DNA of 5,986 bases from Gammaproteobacteria bacterium (GTDB taxonomy: Bacteria; Pseudomonadota; Gammaproteobacteria; UBA9214): positions 1-5,986 of the forward strand of contig DAOVVG010000156.1 of NCBI GenBank assembly GCA_030632175.1, read 5' to 3'. Below are positions 1-5,657 of the stretch, piece after piece. Numbering within the stretch: the first letter of the stretch is position 1; every line of letters starts with the position of its first letter. A program made the position numbers and the translations under genes. The notes under the pieces were generated by a model. The model was given only the letters and a program-made list of their open reading frames with translations. It made no database searches and was not told where the DNA came from.

Positions 1-370
1 TGAGGTTCCCCATATAAAGTCGCTGCACACCGCCCCTGTGCAGGGCTTCTACCTCGCGTCGGGTATACAGGTAATTGGTGACCACCTTGTTATCTATTTT
101 CAGCTGAACAGAATCAAGCGAGAAGAATTCACCGACATCCATGGACAGGAACACGGCGACCTGGGTATTTGAAGGGAACAGCAGCTCCTCTTCCAGCATA
201 AACAGGGATCGGTTAAGTGCCACGATATCCTGTTTCAGTGACTGGATTTCTTCATCCAGCCCGGCTGCGGTAACCGTCGGGTCAGCACTGATGATGGCTG
301 AATACAGCAACAGTAAAATACCGGGAAGTATCCCTCGAAACTGCAAAAAGTACGATTGATTGTTACGCAT
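1..370 (-). CDS. Small exported coiled-coil protein, unknown function (3' end cut by window edge)
   Basis: The frame is open from an ATG at 370-368 to the left edge, giving 123 residues without a stop; the C-terminus lies outside the window. A GGGAG ribosome site ends 8 nt before the ATG, which supports this start. Residues 1-29 look like a Sec signal peptide (basic start, then ILPGILLLLYSAIISA), with likely cleavage near Ala29. Residues 38-63 form a perfect heptad series: L38, I42, L45, I49, L52, L56, L59 and L63 alternate by 4 and 3, with acidic and polar residues between, so a short coiled coil is expected. Residues 68-123 look like alternating beta strands (VAVFLSM, SVQLKID, VVTNYLY) and suggest a small beta domain. 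No helix-turn-helix is seen. It follows apbE after 126 nt, so it is either the last part of the operon or separately expressed. I do not recognise the family with certainty; export and coiled coil are the only supported properties. Confidence 0.8.
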   Translation of the reverse strand, partial: MRNNQSYFLQFRGILPGILLLLYSAIISADPTVTAAGLDEEIQSLKQDIVALNRSLFMLEEELLFPSNTQVAVFLSMDVGEFFSLDSVQLKIDNKVVTNYLYTRREVEALHRGGVQRLYMGNL

Positions 371-378
371 CCTGACAA

Positions 379-383
379 CTCCC
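379..383 (-). promoter_or_regulatory. Ribosome binding site of the small coiled-coil protein
   Basis: On the minus strand GGGAG stands 8 nt before the ATG at 370. It decides the start of a gene for which only the N-terminal part is present. It comes 12 nt after the GNRA-loop hairpin at 396-417. Confidence 0.6.
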
Positions 384-395
384 GTGAGCACACAG

Positions 396-417
396 GTACC
401 TGCATTCCTGCAGGTAC
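396..417 (-). other. Perfect hairpin with GGAA (GNRA) tetraloop in the 5' leader
   Basis: GTACCTGCA and TGCAGGTAC form a 9-bp perfect stem (396-404 with 409-417). Read on the minus strand, the sense of transcription, the loop is GGAA, which belongs to the stable GNRA tetraloop class. It ends 12 nt before the ribosome site of the small coiled-coil gene. No T-run follows (the next bases are CTGTGTGCTCAC), so it is not a standard intrinsic terminator. An mRNA-stabilising, processing or protein-binding element is possible. The DNA inverted repeat could alternatively be an operator for a dimeric regulator. The structure is seen; the function is inference. Confidence 0.5.
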
Positions 418-458
418 ATGACAAGTTTGCAGGATTTGAGGGAACAGTTATGTAGAAG

Positions 459-481
459 GCATCACAGTTTCCGTGTGATGC
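459..481 (-). terminator. Inverted repeat after apbE, weak or partial terminator candidate
   Basis: GCATCACA at 459-466 pairs exactly with TGTGATGC at 474-481, leaving a 7-nt loop. It begins 15 nt after the apbE stop codon, where a terminator would be expected. On the minus strand it is followed by CTTCTACATAACTGTT, which has scattered T residues but no real U-tract, and the stem is only half GC. It may act as a 3' end stabiliser or a leaky terminator between apbE and the next gene. It is flanked by two copies of the 9-mer AGGGAACAG (439-447 and 482-490). Confidence 0.3.
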
Positions 482-496
482 AGGGAACAGGAAAGG

Positions 497-1504
497 CTAC
501 TGTGCGCGGGCGAGACCGGCTGAGTAATGCATATCGCCTTTATTGTCGATGATGATCGCTTCGGTGTCGGGTATTGAGTCGATCAGCTGCATACCCTTGT
601 CAACGCCAAGGATGAAGACGCTGGTGGACAGTGCATCTGTATCCGTTGCGTACTTCCCGATGATGCTGGAGCTGAGAATCTCGTGAGTGGAGGTTCCTGT
701 CTTCGGATCGAGTATATGATGATAGCGAACCCCGTCCTCCTCGAAGAAGCGTTCGTAGTCGCCGGACGTCGAGATGGCAGAATTCTCAAGCGGAATCATG
801 GAGACAATATTTTCTTCATCGCGGGGATTCCTGATGCCGATATGCCAGGGACGATCCCAGCGTTTTCCGATTACGCGGGTGTCTCCACCGGCACTGATAA
901 GTGCCGTTTTAACGCCTGCCTGCTGCAGCAACTTCATACCGCGATCGACGGCATAACCCTTGGCGATGCCACCGAGGTCAATGCGAACTCCGGGGTGCAT
1001 GAATGCTACCGTGGAGGCAGATTTGTCAATTTTTACATGATGGTAATCAATCGCCGGTAATGCAGCTTGCAGCTGTGCATCATCCGGTTTTTTGTTGTTT
1101 CGATAATCATAATGCTGCCCGGCGCTGGCATAGGTGATATCAAAGGCGCCCGTGGTAATGACCGAATATTCAAGTGCACGTTCAATCAGGCTCAGTAGCT
1201 CCTCACTGACAGTAACTGGGCCACTGGCTGCGCCGACATTGATAGCTGACAGCTCGCTATCCGGCTTGTAGCTGCTCATGAGATGATCAATACGGCGCAT
1301 TTCGTCCATAATGGTCTCGACCAGTTCCCTGCCCTGCGTATCATCCTTGTGCCAGAGCTCCACAGTAATTGCGGTGCCCATAATGGCAGCCTCCTGCCGC
1401 TGCCAGTCTGCATTGATGCAGGTTGGCAGCAGCAGGACAAGCAGGGTAATCAAACGATATGTTGTTATCATGGGGCAGTGTAGCCGGTTCAAAACGGACA
1501 GCAT
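497..1504 (-). CDS. apbE: FAD:protein FMN transferase (ApbE family)
   Basis: ApbE enzymes take FMN from FAD and attach it by a phosphoester bond to a Thr/Ser of exported or membrane proteins (NqrB/C, RnfG and others), outside the cytoplasmic face. The 335-residue length is normal for the family. Visible landmarks in order: MGTAITVEL (42-50), the SSYKPDSELSAIN segment (77-89), GAFDIT (119-124), the FAD-binding DLGGIAKGYAVD (176-187), SAGGD (204-208), AISTSGDYERFF (243-254), HHILDPKTG (262-270) and ATDTDALST (286-294). By analogy with studied members, D290 and T294 would be Mg2+ ligands. The N-terminus is a signal peptide, but neither possible ATG (1504, or Met12 at 1471) has a good ribosome site. 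Met12 gives the more compact signal with cleavage after INA (residue 32). Cys29 lies in LPTC, a poor lipobox, so a soluble periplasmic form is more likely than a lipoprotein. It lies 20 nt after the Tat-protein gene, so coupled translation is likely. No FMN acceptor motif is seen in its neighbours here. Confidence 0.96.
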   Translation of the reverse strand: MLSVLNRLHCPMITTYRLITLLVLLLPTCINADWQRQEAAIMGTAITVELWHKDDTQGRELVETIMDEMRRIDHLMSSYKPDSELSAINVGAASGPVTVSEELLSLIERALEYSVITTGAFDITYASAGQHYDYRNNKKPDDAQLQAALPAIDYHHVKIDKSASTVAFMHPGVRIDLGGIAKGYAVDRGMKLLQQAGVKTALISAGGDTRVIGKRWDRPWHIGIRNPRDEENIVSMIPLENSAISTSGDYERFFEEDGVRYHHILDPKTGTSTHEILSSSIIGKYATDTDALSTSVFILGVDKGMQLIDSIPDTEAIIIDNKGDMHYSAGLARAQ

Positions 1505-1524
1505 CAGGCTGTGAAAGATACGCT

Positions 1525-3123
1525 TTATATCGTCCCGGTTACAATTTTATTGAAGGCCGTCAAACTGGTTCGTAAATCGAGATTACCCAACCCGTGATTA
1601 GGGAATAGTGACGGGAAATTACTTTCTTCCCCGTGCAGTGCCATGTAATTGAGGATAACGGTTTCTACCAGCAGGTTTACCTGGTTGGCTGCCGGTGTGG
1701 CATTGGTCTCGACCGAGCCGTCAGCCCGGAAATAACCGAGCTGCTGATGCTGTGCCTGCTCGAAGGCATCGGCACCGCGCAGCACGGCAGGCGAGCCGGG
1801 GTTATAAACCAGAAAGAATGCCGAGCCTGTTGAAGAGTTATCACCGGTCCAGACGCCCTTGCCACCCCCCATCGCGGTGTCATCTGTCATGCCGTTGCTG
1901 AATACAGACCCGTCACTGTACACGTAGATCATCAAGGGTATGCCACTACCGTTGTTAGCCCGTGCTGCGTATTCGAGACAGGCGCCAATGCATCGTCCTG
2001 CGCGCAGATCCCGCATTTCACCGGTTGCGCGGTCACCGGTGTGGTAATCATAGCCGCCCATGGTAACCGTCCCGGCCCCGGCAAAGCCGTTGACAACCAT
2101 TTTCATGACCGAGGCCGTTTTGCGAAATTCACTGTCGTTGTCAAATTCTGACCGGGTGAATATTCCGGAGGCGCCGACTATGTCCGGATCAAGTGCCGGG
2201 TCCAGCGTTGACGGGTCACCAAAGCGATCAGCAATATCAGCAGCCTTTACGTATCCGCACTGCACGAGGTCCTTGATGATGGCATCTGCTGAAATTTTGG
2301 TGTCTACATTATCCAGTTTCATTTTGCTGATACGCTCAATCGACTCCATGACTGCCACGGCATCATCCTGACTGAGAACGCCGATCAGCTTGCCGGTATC
2401 AACCATACCGGTTACATCCGTTGGGCGGTCGACCTTGGTAGGCCGTATACCGGGATCTATCATCATGGCCGGGGCCATAGAGTTGCCACCCGAGTCAGAG
2501 CTGCGTGAGCCTATCAGCGTCAGCAGGCTGCCATCGGAGCCGGTCCGTGCGATTCCGTACATCGGGTTATGTGGATTATTGCCGGTGTCATTGTCTGACC
2601 GCGATGGTATCACTGCACCGTTTACCAGGCCGGCACGGTTTCCTGCCTTTTCCTGAATTCCCTGCAGCATGGCGCTGCTGGCATGGAATGCGAGGCCAAA
2701 ATCTGAATTGATAAAGTTTGTTGCCGTCATCGGGTTGATCGAGTCCGGCAACATGTCGCCCGGTAGCCCGAGTTTGCTATAGCCAGCGGTACTGAGCGGA
2801 TCAAGTTGTCCGCCCTGCTGTCCCACCAGCACGTTGGAACCCGAGAAGTTGGCACCACCGGCAAGGTCAAAGCAGATGAACGGTATTTTACCGGCACCCA
2901 GTGACCTGATCCCGCATGACAGTTTCAGGGCTTCAATGTCAGATGAGAGTGCTGCTGCTGCGGAGCGCGGGTTGGCAAACAAGCCAAACAGACCGGGTGC
3001 CGTAACCAGCCCCAGTCCTGAAGCCAAACCCTGTGAAAGGAAGTCGCGGCGGCTGACGGGACGGCCGTGCTCATTCAGTCGTAGTGGCTCGTTTAATTCA
3101 CGATAGTTGTGTTTTCTGGCCAT
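1525..3123 (-). CDS. Tat-exported protein, divergent DUF1501-like
   Basis: This 532-residue protein starts with a twin-arginine signal: SRRDFLS at 24-30, a hydrophobic stretch at about 31-50 and an Ala-rich end near 55-59. It is therefore exported folded. The rest follows the order of landmarks of DUF1501 proteins, a family related to the alkaline phosphatase/sulfatase fold: a strand then LAGGANFSG (87-95, compare GGADGLN), NSDFGLAFHAS (139-149, compare the FGLHPAL region), RSDND (175-179, compare RSHF), GGYDYH (356-361, compare GGWDTH), IYVYSDGSVFSNG (399-411, compare SEFGR) and a Gly-rich GGGKGVWTG (419-427, compare the DHG region). The match is by order and local pattern, not by strict identity, and the usual motif residues are partly replaced. 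D359, H361 and D404 are candidate metal or active-site residues. An AGGAG ribosome site supports the start. The gene sits 21 nt after the haem lipoprotein gene, as DUF1501 genes often sit beside PSD-cytochrome genes. Enzymatic activity has not been shown for the family as far as I know. Names implying a secretion component would not be supported by the sequence. Confidence 0.88.
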   Translation of the reverse strand: MARKHNYRELNEPLRLNEHGRPVSRRDFLSQGLASGLGLVTAPGLFGLFANPRSAAAALSSDIEALKLSCGIRSLGAGKIPFICFDLAGGANFSGSNVLVGQQGGQLDPLSTAGYSKLGLPGDMLPDSINPMTATNFINSDFGLAFHASSAMLQGIQEKAGNRAGLVNGAVIPSRSDNDTGNNPHNPMYGIARTGSDGSLLTLIGSRSSDSGGNSMAPAMMIDPGIRPTKVDRPTDVTGMVDTGKLIGVLSQDDAVAVMESIERISKMKLDNVDTKISADAIIKDLVQCGYVKAADIADRFGDPSTLDPALDPDIVGASGIFTRSEFDNDSEFRKTASVMKMVVNGFAGAGTVTMGGYDYHTGDRATGEMRDLRAGRCIGACLEYAARANNGSGIPLMIYVYSDGSVFSNGMTDDTAMGGGKGVWTGDNSSTGSAFFLVYNPGSPAVLRGADAFEQAQHQQLGYFRADGSVETNATPAANQVNLLVETVILNYMALHGEESNFPSLFPNHGLGNLDLRTSLTAFNKIVTGTI

Positions 3124-3129
3124 GCATTA

Positions 3130-3134
3130 CTCCT
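3130..3134 (-). promoter_or_regulatory. Ribosome binding site of the Tat-exported protein
   Basis: AGGAG on the minus strand is 6 nt before the ATG at 3123 and lies in the 21-nt gap after the haem lipoprotein stop. It is the strongest ribosome site in the window. Confidence 0.7.
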
Positions 3135-3144
3135 GGTATCAGTA

Positions 3145-5655
3145 CTATTGAATCAGCATGGCTGCACTGCCCAATGCGGCGGCGCAGGTTGCCTTGACGA
3201 TTTGTTCGGTGCGCAGTGTGGTGTCGCACGAAGGCTGTGGCGGACACGCGGTGGTGGTTCCCAGGATAAGCATCAGGCTATCCAGTTCATTACGGACGCT
3301 GGTGAGATCCGGCTGTGTTGTCAGGCCGGTGCCGATAATGCCGTCCAGCAAGGGAGAAATGATCAGGTCACGCTTTGCCAGACTGTCGAATGCACTGCTT
3401 GCCGTGGCACTGAAGTTAAAGCTTTGAATGCCCGCGCTGTCCTGGAAATAGTCATCACGCAATATCTGACCATTGTTGTCTACCAGCGCGCTGCAGTATT
3501 CAATGGCGAGTTGTGAAACGGCCATCTGGTGCGCGGACAGGAACCCCTCGATGTTTTCCACGGTGGGCAATTGCTGTTTAATCGTCGTGAAGACGCTGCC
3601 TACATCAACCTGGTAACGCGGTACGCCGGTTACCGTTGACATGGTTGCGTCGATCTCGTCAAAATTTCGCACCCCGATATCGGACACGGCAGGCTGATCG
3701 GGCGGTGGGGCCGGTGTCACGGGTGCAGGCTCAAGCACAATATTGGTTGCTGTTCCAAGTACCTCGAAAGTAAGGAAGAATTCGTCTGCGCCAGGCCCCT
3801 TTTCCAGCGCAATAACTGTTCCCAGGTCTGATAAAGGCTGGCCGACGCCGGGTATGTAGAAACTGCTGTTAATGGTCGTGTCGAGGTTCTGGTAGGCCTG
3901 GCCAACGGTAGCCTCTTTGCCGTTGATGCCAATACGCATACCCGCCACCGGTATATTGTCCGGACTGGCTGTCGGGTCAAGGCTGATAAAGACCGGTTTG
4001 TTGAACAGGTAGCTGTAGTTGTCGAACTGGCTGACCTCGAACACGACATAGCTGTCAGGGATGCCGGTGTGTTCAGTGACGCTGAACAGCAGGAAAAACT
4101 TTTCGCCGACCCCTACATCGAAATTTTGTGTAATTTGCTCCTGGCTGAGCGCGCGATTGTGGATGGCAACCAGACGAAATTTACCCTGCCACTGTTTATT
4201 GCCGGATACCTCGTTACCGAGTACGAAGGCAAAGTTATTCACCCAGTCCGCCAGATTGCCGGCAGGCTCCGGGTCTATGTCATCCGTGAATCCGCCGTTT
4301 ACATAAATACGTCGGCCATTGACCGGATCATAGGTAACCACGACATGTTGCAGAGTGGCCTGCAGGTCTTCATCGTTATCTGCGGTTGTTAATGAACCAC
4401 CACTACGCTGCTGCACATCGTAGTTATAGAGTATTTGTCCGAGGGTGAAATTACGCTCGTCTTCACTGCCGGCATAGCTGATGATGCGCGCCGGACCTTC
4501 CTGGGAGACGTTTGCAGGTACCACCCACGCCTCGATGCTGTACTCACCGGTTGCTGTAATCAGGTCGTATAGCTTCTTGCTCGATGCCGTTGTTGCCTGC
4601 GCCCTGCCGCTGATAATGTCGACACCCCAGCCACCAAGCCACTCGACGTTACCGGTGAATTCAAGATGCATACCGGGATTAACACCACTGGTATCAAAAG
4701 CGGTCGTGCCCTCGCCGGTTTTAAACTGATACAGGGCAATGACATTGTCTTCATAGCGACTGCCACCACTTGCCACAATACCTTCCAGCAGTGAAAGTGC
4801 CTTGCTGGTGACCAGTGACGGGTCAACGCTGGACAGTGTTATCGGGTTTGCAAATGCAGTAATAGCGGCCTCCATCAGTGCTGCAGAGGCAACACAGTCA
4901 GTGCTGCCGGTATTATCCGGATCCCAGCAGTTGTGCGACTCTTCGCGCAGCCGCAGTACAAGCCGGGAATTGGCGGGATTATCGAGGTCCATTTTTGCCT
5001 TGGCGGCTTCATAGGCCGTGTCCGCATTGCTGTCTGCAAAGAAGGGTGCTTGTGCGTCCATCGCAGAATCGACGTGGCAGGTGGCACAGTTGGCTGTCAA
5101 TAGCGGATGAACGGTGCTGGCAAACAGGCTGGAGTCGTCCGGGAAGTTTTTACTGGTACCCGGATCCCTGAGTGCCGGTGCTGTTAGTTCAACAATATTG
5201 CCGACGCCACTGACGCCACCGGCCCAGGCTGCAATATATGCCGTGATGACGTCACCACAGGCACTGTCACTGTCCAGCCAGCAGTTATGCCCCCCCGCCA
5301 CCTTGGTAACCATGCGTGAGTCAGCGGGCCTGGACAGATCTACAATTGTATTTGCTGCGGAATAGGCAAGATTGATGTCATCCATGCGTACGAAATCGGG
5401 AGACTGCCCGCCGCTGCCATGACAGGCGCCACAACGGTTCTGGTCATTGAGGTTTTCCCAGACATTGAGTCTGAATGCCTGTACATCAGTTGTGGCGGCT
5501 GCTGGTCCGGAATAGTTAACAAGTGCTGATGAGTTTGAGGTAACCGGATTGCTTTGTGTATCTTCACCGCCGCATGCGCCGAGTATTGCTGCAAGCAGGC
5601 TGACAACACATATTCTTGCAAGGACTGAAACGTGGTAACAGGTTTTTGTTTTCAT
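3145..5655 (-). CDS. Di-haem c lipoprotein with LamG domain
   Basis: This 836-residue protein has a lipoprotein signal with lipobox LGAC (lipid Cys28), so it is membrane-anchored outside the cytoplasm. Two CxxCH haem c sites are present: CGACH at 75-79 and CATCH at 190-194. Each sits in a similar module of about 85-90 residues ending in a shared HNCW (123-126 and 241-244) and a second Cys (133 and 254). Residues about 302-513 are a LamG/concanavalin A-like sandwich: VIALYQF, YSIEAWVVP, HVVVTYD, RRIYVNG and a final WQGKFRLVAIHNRALSQEQI. A beta-rich part (about 518-633), a Pro-rich linker (642-655) and a mainly helical C-terminal domain (about 658-836) follow. That last domain has four Cys (721, 804, 810, 824), possibly two disulfides. 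Electron transfer is implied by the haems and glycan or surface binding by LamG, but no substrate is known. The ATG lies 2 nt after the previous stop. The chain is a fusion of parts seen separately in PSD-type cytochromes; I cannot name the family. Confidence 0.93.
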   Translation of the reverse strand: MKTKTCYHVSVLARICVVSLLAAILGACGGEDTQSNPVTSNSSALVNYSGPAAATTDVQAFRLNVWENLNDQNRCGACHGSGGQSPDFVRMDDINLAYSAANTIVDLSRPADSRMVTKVAGGHNCWLDSDSACGDVITAYIAAWAGGVSGVGNIVELTAPALRDPGTSKNFPDDSSLFASTVHPLLTANCATCHVDSAMDAQAPFFADSNADTAYEAAKAKMDLDNPANSRLVLRLREESHNCWDPDNTGSTDCVASAALMEAAITAFANPITLSSVDPSLVTSKALSLLEGIVASGGSRYEDNVIALYQFKTGEGTTAFDTSGVNPGMHLEFTGNVEWLGGWGVDIISGRAQATTASSKKLYDLITATGEYSIEAWVVPANVSQEGPARIISYAGSEDERNFTLGQILYNYDVQQRSGGSLTTADNDEDLQATLQHVVVTYDPVNGRRIYVNGGFTDDIDPEPAGNLADWVNNFAFVLGNEVSGNKQWQGKFRLVAIHNRALSQEQITQNFDVGVGEKFFLLFSVTEHTGIPDSYVVFEVSQFDNYSYLFNKPVFISLDPTASPDNIPVAGMRIGINGKEATVGQAYQNLDTTINSSFYIPGVGQPLSDLGTVIALEKGPGADEFFLTFEVLGTATNIVLEPAPVTPAPPPDQPAVSDIGVRNFDEIDATMSTVTGVPRYQVDVGSVFTTIKQQLPTVENIEGFLSAHQMAVSQLAIEYCSALVDNNGQILRDDYFQDSAGIQSFNFSATASSAFDSLAKRDLIISPLLDGIIGTGLTTQPDLTSVRNELDSLMLILGTTTACPPQPSCDTTLRTEQIVKATCAAALGSAAMLIQ
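3148..3684 (-). other. Helical C-terminal domain of the haem lipoprotein
   Basis: Residues 658-836 of the lipoprotein follow a linker rich in Pro (TPAPPPDQP). The segment begins with RNFDEIDATMSTVTGVP, which recalls the 'R.l...E...t...ltgv' start of helical domains in planctomycete-type cytochromes. It continues with amphipathic helices and ends in a hydrophobic tail ATCAAALGSAAMLIQ. Cys721, 804, 810 and 824 lie outside any CxxCH, so they are free for disulfides. The likeness to the cytochrome-associated domains is weak. Confidence 0.4.
4117..4752 (-). other. LamG (concanavalin A-like) domain of the haem lipoprotein
   Basis: Residues about 302-513 show the standard LamG_3 course: an ALYQF first strand, a TSG turn with a GNVEW strand, a central SIEAWVVP strand, HVVVTYD, an RIYVNG hairpin and the closing GKFRLVAIHNRALSQEQI helix-like end. 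Such domains bind glycans, proteins or Ca2+ in other proteins; no ligand can be read from this one. Confidence 0.85.
4852..5475 (-). repeat. Tandem duplication of a haem c module inside the lipoprotein
   Basis: Protein-level repeat. Copy 1 is residues about 61-146 (5475-5218) and copy 2 is about 178-268 (5124-4852). Both share, in order, CxxCH, a D...AY.AA segment, DL..P..SR.V, HNCW, a second Cys 8 or 11 residues later, and a helix with I.A. Similarity at the DNA level is low, so this is an old duplication. The shared His of HNCW is a candidate sixth haem ligand, and the two extra Cys in each copy could form a disulfide. Confidence 0.8.
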
Positions 5656-5657
5656 GG

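Noticed and set aside
141..359. Plus-strand open frame of 72 codons, rich in Ser
   Set aside because: The Ser run is the antisense of the Glu/Leu-rich coiled coil on the minus strand, which has a signal peptide and a ribosome site.
439..490. Insertion element with target-site duplication
   Set aside because: The inner part is only 34 nt, and no family or second copy is visible; chance is a sufficient explanation for now.
371..496. Sigma70 promoter for the coiled-coil gene on the minus strand
   Set aside because: A TTGTCA is present (425-420 on the minus strand), but the bases 17 nt later (AGGTAC) are a poor -10, so I do not annotate a promoter.
683..1060. Plus-strand open frame of 125 codons
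   Set aside because: It is antisense to the conserved ApbE core, whose family motifs make the minus strand certain.
1418..1420. Cys29 of ApbE as a lipoprotein cysteine
   Set aside because: LPTC does not fit the usual L-[A/S/T]-[G/A]-C lipobox, and a Sec cleavage after INA is more plausible.
1525..3123. Calling the Tat protein a type II secretion component or an alkaline phosphatase
   Set aside because: It has no GspF-like membrane segments, and the phosphatase metal-ligand set is not recognisable; only the DUF1501-like layout is supportable.
3109..3516. Plus-strand open frame of 135 codons
   Set aside because: It lies opposite the end of the haem lipoprotein and the start of the Tat-exported gene, shows no domain pattern, and its Cys-rich text is the antisense shadow of real coding sequence.
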